This document shows positions 45,259 through 57,412 of a stretch of 64,000 bases of DNA, one piece after another; position 1 is the stretch's first letter, and each line of letters starts with the position of its first letter. The DNA is taken from positions 18,187,094 to 18,251,093 of the forward strand of contig CM063255.1 in NCBI GenBank assembly GCA_032158295.1. Reading direction: 5' to 3'. Both the position numbers and the translations under genes were made by a program. The notes beneath the pieces were generated by a model that was not told the origin of the DNA, did no database searches, and worked only from the letters and a program-made list of their open reading frames with translations. The DNA comes from Pycnopodia helianthoides (lineage: Eukaryota > Echinodermata > Asteroidea > Forcipulatida > Asteriidae).

Positions 45259-45943
45259 GCCAAACAAAAAAAGGGCTCTGTTTCCGATTACATGTCAATT
45301 AAAAATAGGGTCGGTAGGTCGGAAAGTTTTATTATTATGCGTTTTTTATTTATTCCGATACGATTGACGATACGTCCATGATCGCTCATGTGTTGAGCGC
45401 AATCAACGGATTTGCACAATGAATTAGGCAAAATGGCGCGCAAATTGGAGTTTTCGCTCTGCAGATTTGGCAGTTAATCTGCCCGACCTTTCAAATTGTG
45501 CCGATCTTCAGTTTGCGCTCTTTAGATTGGCAGTTAAAGCGGCTGATTTTGCAAAAATGTGCGCAATCTGCAAATTGCGCAAATCTGAAGAATGCGCTTC
45601 ACACAGCGCCGTGTACACACATGCGCGATGCGCATTTCATTGTGGGTATTTTTCGTTCGTATCCGAGTCGTTGGACATCGCAGGCTCAAATCACGAGGAT
45701 ATCTGTAAATTCTTCTTGATATGTTGTGGTTTTTATTTTGAATGTTGCCTAATTGGTAAAAGTCAGACATTTTCTTCCAGGTCAAATAGGGTTTTTGTTT
45801 TTGTTTTTTCGTTTTTTTTTCCTGTTTTATCCCGGTTTCCCGCCGTTTTTTTTAAAGGCCAAATAAAAAGTTTAGGGTCGCGGCGTAAAAACTAGGGTCG
45901 GTCGGGGAACTGGAAACACAACCCTTTTTTTATTTGGCCTAAT
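45259..45943. mobile_element. Inverted-repeat MITE, family M1 copy 2
   Basis: Ends AGGCCAAACAAAAAAAGGGC and the complement of AGGCCAAATAAAAAAAGGGT. The same element is at 6896-7458. Frames 45467-45895 lie inside it and are not genes. Confidence 0.75.
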
Positions 45944-45964
45944 TAAAACAACTTTAGTATCTCT

Positions 45965-46076
45965 GATGACGACAATCAAGCTTTGGAACACCTTTGGTTG
46001 TAATACCCGTAGGTGACAACCAAGATCTTTATCTCAAGATGGACACATTGTAAACAGACATCTTTTCAAACTTTAA
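45965..46076 (+). pseudogene. DNA polymerase relic, fragment, continued at 52335
   Basis: It carries the LWNTFGCNT block. The sequence stops at TTAA (46073-46076), where transposon copy 3 begins, and resumes at 52335 as predicted from the uninterrupted paralogue at 35243. Confidence 0.7.
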
Positions 46077-46380
46077 AGATCTACTTCAACGGTACTAAGA
46101 TAATTTAAACTTTGGCGAAATCCAATCAATTTGTGTTTCATGATTACGTATATATTAATGAAAATACTTAGCGGTAGTTGCGTAATTAAAAAAAAAGGTC
46201 ATTTAGGCCAGCGTTCAGCAGCTCCTCATACCGAGTTTTTGGAAACGGCATGTCACGTGATAAAAATATACCATAGACTCTGATGACGTACATGAATGGA
46301 GACGGCTTGTTTACCCCCCTCGCAGCGAAGTGTGTTTATTGTACGCGTCTATAGCTATTCACACAGTAAACGAGGACAAA

Positions 46381-48702
46381 ATGTCAGACATTAGCGGATC
46401 GTGGGAGGAACACAGTGTGGACGAAGAAGAATTAGGAAATACAGATGATAGTATTGATAGTGAGGATAGATCTGACGGTGGAGGGAGCTCTTCCGAAGAC
46501 GAAGAGGGCGTTGATGAAGCTGGGGGAGTGCTTGACGAGGAAGTGCGAGGTGCCAAACCATACAGGTTTGAGCCACTGGCCGCCGATGGTCGTGAACGTG
46601 CGAATCCTGATGCAGGAGGTCGACTAAACAATACTGAATGGTGAGTCCCACAGGTTTTTTGAAGAACAAACAATGCTATGTTCACTGTTTTTTATCGTCA
46701 TGAAGTACTTATTTATCTATGCGGCATATGAGGCCGCTATAATGGATAGAAATAGCAGCAGAAAGTTGATTTTTTTTTCTCACGAAATGGTTGCTGTTGT
46801 CCAATATGGTTCACGTTTTCATGATACATTGAATGGTGTCACTCAAAAATTGTTCCCATTGGGTTAGTGCAGGTATCCTTATCGGAGAACCGGGTTCCAT
46901 GGAGAAGGAAAATAGATGAATGTTGTTTTATTTGTTTCTGTAATTCCTCGTTTATCCATTAATTTTTTCACAATACAATCATCAAATCTCAGTGTGTCGG
47001 AGATAACATTTATTTTCAGTACCGAACTGATCCTGACAAGCCGTATTTTCTGTCAGTGTCACTGTTCTACCGCATTTATTTATTTATTTATTTTAGCAAA
47101 TGATTGAGGTAGGTCCTAGCCTAATTGGATTATTTTTTATGTCAAGCTCATTTGCTAATTATTTCTCATAGTTTTCTTTTAGGCTAGTATGATATGTCAT
47201 GTTTATTCTTTAAAACAGAACTACAATTACAAACCACTTTTCAAATAAAAAAAATAAAATAAAAAAAAAATTCCCAGAGACACAAAGTAAGAACAACGGC
47301 CATTGATAAACAATGCGAAACATTGCGTGATTTTTTACTTAGATGTATAAATGAGACACGCATCGTTTTCAATCCCCACTCATTTTGTATTACCCCCGTT
47401 CACGTAAAATTAGTTAATGGTCATGAACATAGTCCATCCTATGTCAGTACAGCAACACTTTCATCCGTTAATTTTCTGTTATTTAAATTTTTCTTTCAGG
47501 TGCTCATGCGGACACTGTGTGGTCCAACCAATGGCAGTGAACTGCATCTGCTGTAAGGAAGTGCAGAAGACAAGAGCCCAAATGGCAGCATTGAACATTA
47601 ATGTAGAGGATGAAAACCAAAGCCTTGCTGTGCATGATTGGTTTGAAGCAGTCTGTCTGCACCCGGCTGTACTTCAAACCGCGTATTTACAGTACCGGTG
47701 AATACTATGGCAGAGATGCAGTTGAAGGGACTCTAGACCAGTAAGTGTCTTTTTTTAATTGAACTGTAAAATTAATGTAAGGAGCAAACCCTCCCCCCAA
47801 AAAAATTATTACGCCTCTTACCTGACCCTGAGTATAATTGACTGTTGGATTAGATTTATTCAACTCAGAAAAACGAATAACCATAAAACCTGTACAAGAT
47901 TTTTTCTAAACACTTTGATCTCTGTCACAATTGTTGAGTATGTTACAGCTTATGACTTCTTTAAAGAACCCAAAAGTGTGTGTGTGTGAGTTTGTAGTGC
48001 AATCAAACCGAGGACTTACAACAAAAGGGACAATAGGTCCATGTTTGTTATCACAAAGGAAAACAATGGGGTCCACGTTTGTCAGGACAAAGAGTTGAAC
48101 AAAGGAGGGTCCACGATTGGAGCTCATGACACACTTGAGTGTGTGTGTGTGTGTGTGAGCTTACACATGCCAACTTACGGAGCAATGCTACCCCATAAGG
48201 TTTTCTTTGTTCTGGTGGTGACCCAATTATGATTTCTTCAGAAAAAGGAGAACAACAATGAAAGTACCCCTGTAACAGCCATATGTAAGGGGGTGTGTGT
48301 GTGGGGGGGGGGGGGTTCTCCTACAAGTTTTTCGACTGGACAAACCAGAAGAGTATATTTCCACCCTTACTCGTACGTGATTTCTTCAAAATGGGAAAAC
48401 TGTGTTTTTAAACAAATATTGATATCAAATGTTTACCTTATTTGATTTTCTTCTACTACTTTGTTTGCAGAAGAAATCGCCATGTTGTTTACAGGCAAGT
48501 TGTCAGATGGTGTACGGGCTACCTCGGAAGGTTCAACAGAGTGCCACTTCCTTCATGTATCATGGACGCCATCCGAAGGACACATCCCAACCCCAATGGA
48601 CAATATAAAGGGTTTACCCGCCACTTGACTATTAGTAACTTAAAAACCCTAAAATTTATTGCCAATCATATAATAAGAATTCCTCTTCTCACTCGAATTT
48701 AG
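46381..48702 (+). CDS. P2X7-type ballast domain protein, three exons, copy 3
   Basis: Exons 46381-46640, 47500-47740 and 48471-48702, with sizes 260, 241 and 232 bp identical to copy 1. Splice sites are G|GTGAGT, TTTCAG|G, CCA|GTAAGT and TTTGCAG|A. Exon 1 gives the acidic leader and KPYRFEP. Exon 2 gives CSCGHC and ICCKE cysteines. Exon 3 gives the RWCTGYLG and LPSC part. The single problem is the TGA at 47699-47701 after LQYR, with the continuation in the +1 frame. An alternative donor CCG|GTGAAT at that spot would also join exon 3 in phase (LQYR then RNRH) but would remove about 14 residues that the family normally has. Coding status therefore depends on which of these happens. Confidence 0.8.
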
Positions 48703-48992
48703 TGTGGTATTTTTAGCCCCTATAGTTGATAAAATGTTTGTAAATGAGACTCAAAAAATAGATGTACAAATTATTTGTCAAACATAAAGCTCATGCTGTT
48801 GTGCCTCTCAATGGAAAATAGTGAAATGCATTCAACTTACATGTACATATTACAAACATGGAAGTTATACAGCAAAGAGGCTTCAAAAGGGGAACTTTTT
48901 TGAGAACCACAATCTTTGATAAAAATCTGTTAATATTTGGCTCACTGAGATGGGATGTGTGTCATTACAAGAACAATGTCTATAATTAGGTG

Positions 48993-49182
48993 AGGTTTGC
49001 GCTGACACCATAGGTAAAATCTCTTTTGAGTAGTGGTGGTTCTGAAAAGAAACAGTGGTTTCACAACTTGATTTTTTGATCAGTATGCCCTGATCCTCTT
49101 CAGGAAGTTGTCAAACCACCTGTTCTTTTTAAAACCACCACTACTCACAACGAGATTTTATACATAGCATCACTGCAAACCT
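48993..49182. repeat. Foldback between converging genes, copy 3
   Basis: 190 bp, same arms and place as in copies 1 and 2. Confidence 0.8.
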
Positions 49183-50576
49183 GATCCCACCATGCAAAGT
49201 TTCAAATCATACTATGATCAAAACATGTTCTGCTAATCTAGTAGTGGTACATGGTTTTCAGGAAGGTTTTCAGAATTGAGGATACAAACATGGTGGGATT
49301 GGTGGCCTCCATTTACTCTAAATTTTCAGTGTGTTACAATCATTTTTAGATGATCCATGAGTAAATGACAATAAATACTTTTAATAATATACACATATCA
49401 GTCTTTAGTCTTTATGAGTATTATTTTATTTCAAGAAAAATAGAATAAAACAACAATTGTTTTTGCAAAGTCAACTACCCCTCTTCAAGTGAAATAAATA
49501 GAAAGCAGCTTAATTAATAAATTAAAGGGACACGTTGCCATTACAAGAAAATGTAACTATGAGTTCCTTACCCTTCTTGCATATACTACGTGGTAAATGA
49601 CCACCTTATGTACAAAAAGCAATATTTTTGGAGTTAAGAGTACAGTGTACATGTAATACTTAATGTCAAGAAAAGTTGTATCACCAAAGTTGACCTCTCT
49701 GTCTAGTTTCAATTTTCATTGAGTAATTAAATAGAAAACAGCTAAATTAAAAGGGAATGTTGCAAAACTAATTCCATGCGATCCTTACTCTTCTTGCCTA
49801 CAGACATTCTAAAAGACCTTATCAAAATTTTCAGCTCAATGTAGACTTTCAAGAAAATGTAAACAAACATTTCAAATTACAGTCAAAGCTTAGAAAGACA
49901 GGTTGTCTGGCAAATTGTCAAAAAGAAGTGTAATTGTTTTGTGTTTGCCCTGGATTGAAAACACATTACACATGAAATATGCAAACCCCAATACATGTAC
50001 TCCAACTCCTCTTTTTCTCCCCCCCCCCCAAAAAAACTACTTTAGTTCACCATGCAATGTGCACAAACTGGGCTGCTCATTAATCTTACGTAGCAAACAA
50101 GTTTGTGGTTGATCCCCCTTCTAACAAATAATAATAACAATAACAAATAAGTACGGTATACATGTGTACATGTACTCAATAAAACCCTACATTTAAATTA
50201 CCAGATGTGGTTGCGGTCAAGTAAAAGCTACATGGGCATTAAAACAACTCTTCTCATAAGATAATAAAGGGTGTACAAAAAATATGTACAATACATGTAT
50301 AATCAATAAAGAAAAAAATCCACAATGGCTTGATGAATAAATCATATTCTACCATCAGAAATAATCCTCTGCATTAACAATAAGGTGTTTAAACTATGTC
50401 AACAGTATCTCTTTAATACATGTAATAGGAGGACAAAATAAACCTTTCTTTCATTTTAATAATTCTGCTTGAAACAAAATTGCAAACAGACATGAATCAT
50501 GCATCTCAAACCTAGGGGTTTATAAATTTGTTAAAAATCTTGAGGGAAATTGTTAACTTTTAAGATATTCACAAGT

Positions 50577-50734
50577 CAGGCCTGGAATTACACGGAGGCC
50601 ATGGCCTTCGTTGCCCTTGTGTTGGCCTTGGTGCCCCTTCAAAAGTCTCCCATAGACTTTAAGATTTTCCAATGGAAGTGCCCTTTACAAAATGAAAATG
50701 GCCTTGCCCTCTCCAAGATGAAATTCCAGGCCTG
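50577..50734. mobile_element. Nested MITE in copy 3
   Basis: CAGGCCTGGAATT-ended, 158 bp, same site as in the other copies. Confidence 0.85.
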
Positions 50735-51550
50735 ACAAGTGTATGATTATGCAAAGTAAAGTTAATTATTATTCCGATACTGCACATTTTGATGTGTAAT
50801 GAAATAAAAAATAACCCTCAGCTCGGGGTCCAGGCATTTTGAAGCTGACCCCCACCCCCCGCGGTTGAATATTTCTCCCCTAAACATAATTAAGGTTGTT
50901 TCTGCAACAAGCCAGTAAACCGTTTCATTACCTCCTCTGATGTGATTGAACTTTCCATCACATTAGATGGGAGAAGTTGTTCACCAGTGGGCTCCTGGTC
51001 ACCATACTTAGCATATATTCAGCAAAAGCTTCTTGCAAAACCTGAACAAAAGATCAAAACAAACATTGTATTTAACCTCTAAGTCAAAATGTCATAATTT
51101 TGGCATTGTATTCACACACATGTATGGCTTTGCCCTTTGTAGGCCCAAGTAATTTTTTACCATGGTCCTTCCCCTGGTACTCCTCCCCCAGGGATACAAT
51201 GATGTTGAAAGCAAACTAAACTGGAAAAGCAATGTAAGGTCAATAATGAAGTCTGTAGGTTGTACTTGAAGTTGAAGGGGAGTCTTGTACACATGTATGT
51301 GCACTGGGATGACAAGGTCAAGGAGGTGAAGTAGAATTGGTAACTAGTTACAAACTTTCCTAAACTTCGAACTCGAATCATGCTCACAATCACATCGAGT
51401 GAAAAGGAAAATTGTTGATGGTTTTGGTAGCCCTACTATTGAGTTTGAAATCTCTTGCGAGAAGTGCATGTTTTGAAATGAAAAGAAACGATGGTAAAAT
51501 ATCAACTACATACTCATAGAACTTAGTTTTAGAACTTAAAAGTTGCTTAC

Positions 51551-51940
51551 CCAGCTCTTCTCTCTTTTCTTAAATGACATGCCAGACGAGTGTTGGCTGA
51601 ATCGCTTAGTTTCATTTGGCTGTGCCTGTTTTACTCTCTGTTTGAAAAGATGATAGCACTGCAGATGGGGCTTTCATGGTTGGGATTGAACCTGGCTTAA
51701 GCCTGTTATAGCTTTTTAATCCAAAACTGCTCTTTAGTTGCGATGTTGCAACCCGACAGTCGTCCGTAAAATGGGCACTGCAAATCATGTCCATTTTGTC
51801 ACCGTGAAACCCTGTGTTGGTCACCGAACGCACCCATTCCCTTCTCTGGACAGGATCTCTTGGGAATCGAAACAAAAACTCACATCTGGGTTCCTATCTG
51901 CGTTCCAAGTACATCCACCAACAGAACATGAGTTCGGCAT
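51551..51940 (-). pseudogene. THAP zinc-finger gene, decayed, copy 3
   Basis: Starts MPNSCSVGGC. It shares the early frame shift and the 10-bp deletion with copies 1 and 4, and has lost one C (GGACATG instead of GGACCATG). By chance this links REWVRSV and ICSAHFTDDC in one frame again. RLKPGSIPT is present. Not intact. Confidence 0.8.
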
Positions 51941-52362
51941 GGTCAATTCTCACGTCTTAACTTGGTGAATGTATTCGAATAATGAGATCATCACACATAG
52001 TTACCGTGTAAACACACGACACATCGCTACTTCCTGGTTTCCCCTTTCTTATAAGTACGTCATCATTCGCTGGTTCACCCACGTATCTTATAGTTGGTTC
52101 GTGGTGCGCGTAAATACACGTGCTTCAGTATGGGACATGCATGGTGCCTATGGAGGGAGCCATGGAAGCGCGCGAGTTTTTAAAAACCCTAAGATCGGAT
52201 TATTTTTTCCGGTTAAAATTACGAAAAAAATATATGTTTAAAACAATCCAATCTACAAGGTCAGAATACTTAATAACATTATGTTTAAGATTCAGCAATT
52301 TGTTTTATTTCGCAGATATTGCTGAAGTAGATCTTTAAGGCAGTGTCTTTTATGAACTAATA

Positions 52363-52789
52363 AGGTTTCGTTGGCGCACGGTTAGCGCAGCGATGACTTT
52401 CAGTAGCTGTGACGTCATCACTGTTTGTGCAGTTATGACGTATACCTTATCGGTCATAGTTCCCTGAAGACGTTTAGCAGCTCCACTACACGTAAGTGAG
52501 AACTTTTGGTAAAAGTCAGTAATTTACTCACAATATTTCTCTATAAAAAAAATTAATACTCGGTCATAGAAAGTAGTAGATGATCTCGTAATTCATTTCA
52601 GGTTGGATATATGTTATGTAGTGTTTGTTTTGGTAGTGTGATTTGCCATCGAATGGAGGGTGATTGGGGTACTGCGTTGCGTTGTTAAGGTTATGGTCGA
52701 GTTGACGTACTTTGAAGTTTGCGCCCTCTGTAGCTTAGTTAAATGTAACCGTGGGGTCACCAACAAAACATGTGCGACCGAAACCTCCC
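52363..52789. mobile_element. MITE with TA flanks in the polymerase relic
   Basis: Imperfect inverted ends AGGTTTCGTTGGCGCAC and GTGCGACCGAAACCT, with TA on each side. The paralogue at 35260-35280 lacks it, reading straight through ACTTATAGTCTCG. A TA target suggests Tc1/mariner type. Confidence 0.55.
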
Positions 52790-52935
52790 TATTGTCTCGA
52801 TCAAGACCACTACTACACAGCCCCTGGATCAGTTTGGGATACATTACTACAAATAACCAAGATACACCTAGAACAATTAACTAACATTGATCAACAACTC
52901 TTTTTTAAATGTGCCAAGAGAGGTAATAAGTGGGA
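52790..52935 (+). pseudogene. DNA polymerase relic, fragment
   Basis: One open stretch with HYYTAPGSVWDTLLQITK and LFFKCAKRGN, better preserved than its paralogues at 16423 and 35283. It is cut on the left by a MITE and on the right by the duplicated segment starting near 52936. Confidence 0.7.
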
Positions 52936-54860
52936 AGGGGGGGGGGTGTTCAAAAGACTGAACTTACCTGTACTTGATCCATGGACTGAAGGGGCTGAAG
53001 GGACTAAATATGCTCCCAGCCATGGCACTCAAGGGTACATTATTGAAGCTTGGTCTAACTGCTGTTTGCTCTGTAAATAAAATAGAAAAAGAGACTGTGA
53101 TTCACATCGAATCTGTGTACAATGCTGAAATCGTACAATCCACAAAGTTTGGAGGGAAATGCAGTAACGGAATATTGTAAGTCAACTACAACACTCATCT
53201 ACTCATTTACTTAGATTGATGCTCAAACATTTGGAAATATACAAAGATGTAAGTTTTTTTTTATTTGGAGGGAGAAAAACATGGGCCTTGAAACTCCCCT
53301 TTTTAATTGAGCAGAAGATAAAAGTTGAGGAGTCGATGCTTAATTTTCCCTTGACTATAAAAACCTGTGAGACTTCTAGGTATTTTTTTTGTATTTTTGA
53401 AAAATTTGCATTTTGTACTGTATACTATGGGAGTTTAGTTGGTGGGTTGCACCCCTCTGGAGGACTTGTTGACAGGCAGCCATGCTTGCCAAGTGATAAA
53501 TACAACGGCTGTTTGAGTATGCACAACTCAAATATTCACCCTCCTTCCAAATACATGGGCTTAAACAAATTTACTATCTTAACAGCCGTTGGCTTAACAA
53601 CATTGGAAGAGTGTATGAGGTTTCAGATTATAAGATGAAAATCTTTTAAACACTGCTAGTAATCTAATTATTCGGAAAGGCTATTACAGTTTATGGTAAG
53701 TTGTGGAGTATTTGCAACAACAAAGTAGTATTAGAATTAGTCCCTCATTTTGGTACCAGTATGTGAAATTTCAGCCCCTGGCTTATGGACTACACGTCAC
53801 AAAGCAATACAGGCTGACTGACTGGTACAGCTAGGTACAGCATACAAAGAAACCACTGAACCAAGCAGTGAATATTGCACTTGTGTATGAAGTTACAAAT
53901 GTTTATTTGTACTGTAAGTGTACATGAAGCTACACTTGTAAATGTATTTTTGTTGTCTGTCTGTATGGTTGTATTGAATGGTGAATATTGAACTTGATAT
54001 CAACTTTCAGTTGGCAAGTTCCATTGTTGCCTGTCTGTGTGGCACTCATAGAGTTCTTATACACACTTATAGATATTTTACATGCCATAGGGACTGTTGC
54101 TTCAACCTAAATTGAAGCAGCTATAGTAGGTAATATTTCTTATTGTATGGGTCTTTTTATTTTTTACACAGAGTTTGGTTTCAAAATTTCATCAACTGTG
54201 GGCCTACAGTAGAAACTAAAATTATATTTTAAAATATACAGACACTATTAAAGCTAAAGTGGCTTCATCTTAGACAAATTGACTAGACTGTGGGTATGAA
54301 TTAATTCAGTTTGAATTAATTCAGGGTAATGAGGACATTTTGATAAAATGCTCTTCGACTATTTGTGTACTTTGAAAATTCTTCTTCTGGAACTTAGCAG
54401 TGGACGAATATTGAATCAAAAAGGCTGATAATCAGAAACTTTCATCAAGAAAAAAGTGTCTTTTTTTAATGTTACTTGTTGACATACTTTTAAAATTGAA
54501 GTTTGTCCACAACTGTCTAAGGTCTTTCCCGGTATTTATAATAAAAAAGATCTTTTGAAGATTCAATAACTCTTTGGAGAATTGAGGTCTGTACTCATTC
54601 CAATCACCCTTCCATAAGTATCTGCTCCTATTCTTTTACAATTACACACCCAAGCCCGAACACTCATTCATTTCATCAACATAGAACCAGCCAGAACCAG
54701 CCAGTGTAAGACCTTAGTGACCTGAACAAAACAGTACGGTATTGACATTATCATAAGAATAACCTGCGTTGAATCTGAAAAGCTGACTCAAAACTATTCA
54801 TGCATACTACACTTCATTCACACAACACAAAGACTTAAATATAGAATTTGGTATTTCCCC
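52936..54860. other. Duplicated segment and unrecognised DNA
   Basis: 52936-53230 matches 35401-35700. The frame at 53216-53638 (140 codons, +) is open but shows no domain I know; a repeat origin is likely. From 53640 to 54860 I see nothing. Confidence 0.4.
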
Positions 54861-54869
54861 ATTGGCAAT

Positions 54870-55060
54870 GTTCATAGTCAGACTTATACCAGTCACAAGT
54901 AGGGAGTGTCACAGTGTAATAGTCCAACAGATCACTGCTGGAATATCCTACTCAACTAACAGATTGGACGCTGTGTTTCAAGCCATCTTCTTCTGTCATA
55001 ATTCAAGTAAGTTGGTTGAGGATTTATCAAAAGCAATCAGGGTGGATTTTGTTTGAGGCA
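54870..55060 (+). other. Segment similar to 31870-32040
   Basis: An open frame of 64 codons with a DAVFQAIFF stretch, echoed by DAVFDAIFF at 31990. Possibly a duplicated old exon. Not identified. Confidence 0.3.
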
Positions 55061-55089
55061 TAATGTTAATTTAGGAGTAATTTTTTCTT

Positions 55090-55920
55090 TTAGGAATAAG
55101 GAGTTTGTTTTACTAGACACCTCAAGTGTAGGTAGATTTGTTGATAAAAAAAAACAATCAAAAATATACCCACGGTGATAATAACCAGCCAAAATCCAAC
55201 CAGTGAATTGAAACTGGGAAATAAATTTAAAACATTTTTGACGTACTCGCTCTTCCAAATTTTCTCCTTGAGTGACTGGGACACATGCCTGCACAAAAGA
55301 CTAGTGGACCCAAGTCTGGGGATGGGGAGGGGCTGGGTTGAAACCCCATCAACGATTGCTTGTGGATCAGGCAAAACGCTATGCGGGGTCGGGTTGGAAG
55401 CGTGGGAACTCCCCATCCCCAACGTTTGGGCGGGCATGCCCCCCATTGGAACCCATGAGGGGAAACTATTTGAACCAGAAGTATTGCCTGGTAAAACACC
55501 CGACAACCCCCCACTACTACAACTAGTACTAGGCAAAGCCCCCGGAGTTTGTGTCCGTGGTACCATCCTATATGCCATGGGAAAGCCGGTGTCGTGCATA
55601 TTCCCCAACTCACCCACCCCGGTGGTAGCCTGGTGGAAGACGCCCGTACTGGTTGTTGACGGTTGTCCCCTCGCTGGCTGACTTGGGGCAGGGGCTGGGT
55701 GTCCAATTGGCACCGTGGAGGCTGGCTGCAGTGGTGGCTGAGGTGCTGCCTGTGGTGTTGGCTGTGATGCTGGCTGAGGTGCTGGCTGCATTGCTGGCTG
55801 AGGTGCTGGCTGCATTGCTGGCTGCTGCACGACAGGTGTCGTTGTTGGCTGTGCCAGTCCCGCTGCCCGTCCTCTAGCCGCAGTAGCCCGTTTACCTCCA
55901 CCATCCTTGGGCGTGCAAGT
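55090..55920 (-). pseudogene. Gag-like ORF of a retroelement, Pro/Gln-rich, antisense
   Basis: A - strand frame of over 240 codons. It opens (5' on this strand) with an Ala/Gln/Pro repeat whose unit is QPAMQPAP and continues with a Ser/Gly/Pro-rich middle. It then has GSTSLLCRHVSQSLKEKIWK followed by SEYVKNVL. A block of the type 'HV...KEKIW..EYV' is typical of the N-terminal protein of several metazoan retroelements, including DIRS-like ones. After it the frame enters a hydrophobic, AT-rich stretch and ends at 55090, so the rest is lost. No reverse transcriptase follows. A host low-complexity protein is the alternative. Confidence 0.5.
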
Positions 55921-55994
55921 TCATAGGGCAATGCCAAGACAAACCAGCTGGTTTCTCCGTTGAGTATAATGCATTTGATCAGTTGATATGATAA

Positions 55995-56250
55995 CATGAT
56001 CTAGTTCTTATATAGCGCATTTCACAATAATGTATCAATGCGCTTTACATTAGTGCCCTGGTCATTGGGCCAAAAGCATTCCTGTAATCTTTCTCAGCTC
56101 CCTGGGGAGTATACAGCCCTGTGCTGCCGTGGAGCTCTGAAGGCTTTTTCATACACAATATCAACCTCTATCCTCGCAGGTACCCATTTATACCCCTTAC
56201 ATTGCAAACGCATTCTACAAAAAGGCCACCACACTTTCCTCAGGCCCGGT
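55995..56250. repeat. Interspersed repeat fragment
   Basis: It contains TATATAGCGCATTTCACAAT and ATGCGCTTTACATTAG, then CCCTGGGGAGTATACAGCCC and GGTACCCATTTATACCCC. This motif order is that of an interspersed repeat frequent in deuterostomes. The family name is not assigned. Confidence 0.45.
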
Positions 56251-57348
56251 CACACTTAGACTTGATTTCAAGTCTGAGATCGCAGTTTTTTCTCTTTGTC
56301 AGCCACGCAAAATGCCCCCTGCAGATTGGCTACCACATGCCCTAACTTGCAAACCTAGGTTAAAGTCGGAGGTTAATCCACAAAAGGGTGCTATTTCAGG
56401 AAAGGCTGTCAGGTAGACTAAAAAGCCATGATCACAGACTTGGGAACCAAGTCCAGCACATACTGTGCAGCTTTTTTTACTCAGCTTATGCATGATGAGC
56501 TAACTTGTGCAGAGTTAGATTTAGCTCAGCTTTCCTATGAATTTGGATATATCAACAGCCAATCACAGCATGTTGACTGTTGGGCTTTTGACTCGTTGTG
56601 TGTATTGCAACCACAATGTGTTGTATGATGTGCTGCTGCTGTGCACATACTTTGTACACCAAACCATCACAATATAATAATGTGACTCCATTGTGTAATG
56701 TACATGTAAACCTGGGTTTGATTCCTGGCTACGCAGCAGTTAACAGTTGTTTGTATCTGTGTGTAAAGACAGTATTTTATGTACAGTGCAGTTTACTTAT
56801 ATTTCACATTTACTTCATCATACGCAATGTTTCCTCAGTTTAGTTTATCTGTCTTAAGTTTCCAACCTCAAAGGTTCAACTTGGTTAATACAAAACACCT
56901 TTGTTAACCATTCCAAATATTAATTCATCCTCTACAAAAAAGGCAACTTGTAACACAAACAAAAATCACAAGGAAAGTTATTTAAGGATTTCTAGGTACA
57001 GCAGAAAAATCTTCCCTGCCGCGATGAGGAGTAAATGACTCTAGGTTTTTTTTTTTTTCATTTATTTATTTATTTCCTGGCAGCACAGAAACAGTACAAA
57101 CAATGAACTTAAAAATAGAAATAATTCTACAGAGAACAAGACTGAGGATAACCATGAAGTGAAAATAATCGCCATCTAAAGGTAATCCAGAATAGTGTGT
57201 GACTGCTAAAGGGTTCAAATAAGAAAGTTTAAAACACCAACTTTTGATTGGGCATCAAGTTAGGACTGCTTTTATTTATATATCTTTAGGGAAAGATGCA
57301 GACAAAAAATGCAAATCACAACAAAGTGTCATGAAATGAGTAAAAACT
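56251..57348. repeat. Duplicated upstream segment of TRIM 4
   Basis: 56400-57345 is collinear with 35810-36730, the left flank of transposon copy 2. Its left edge also shares TTGATTTCAAGTCTGAGATC with 16710, part of another repeat. It ends at the empty TTAA target. Confidence 0.65.
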
Positions 57349-57352
57349 TTAA
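57349..57352. other. Unoccupied TTAA target, paralogue of the copy 2 site
   Basis: The bases left of it match the left flank of copy 2 (AAATGAGTAAA versus AATTGAGTAAA). The bases right of it match the right flank (TTAACTTTGTGC.TAC.GCTTC). A single TTAA is present here, against two in the filled site. Confidence 0.9.
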
Positions 57353-57403
57353 CTTTGTGCATACAGCTTCAAAATGTTGGGGAAGTTTTAGTGCTCTAGT
57401 CAA

Positions 57404-57412
57404 TATATATAG
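57404..57412 (+). promoter_or_regulatory. TATA-like box of TRIM 4
   Basis: TATATATAG about 200 bp before the coding ATG, conserved with 43041-43049. The first exon and start of transcription would lie about 30 bp downstream; the splice donor is not resolved. Confidence 0.45.

Larger units (their letters stand above)
46077..52334 (-). mobile_element. TTAA-flanked THAP/ballast transposon, copy 3
   Basis: 6258 bp, AGATCTACTTCA ends, TTAA on both sides (46073-46076, 52335-52338). The ballast gene is at the left (+), the THAP gene at the right (-). Nearly identical to copies 1 and 4. Its empty site is seen at 35243-35246. Confidence 0.92.

Noticed and set aside
45467..45895. 142-codon frame as a gene
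   Set aside because: It lies within MITE M1 copy 2 and is not kept in the related element at 6896-7458.
55227..55997. Second long - strand frame overlapping the gag-like ORF (His/Gln/Ser-rich)
   Set aside because: It is the alternative reading of the same GC-rich repeat and lacks the retroelement-like block.
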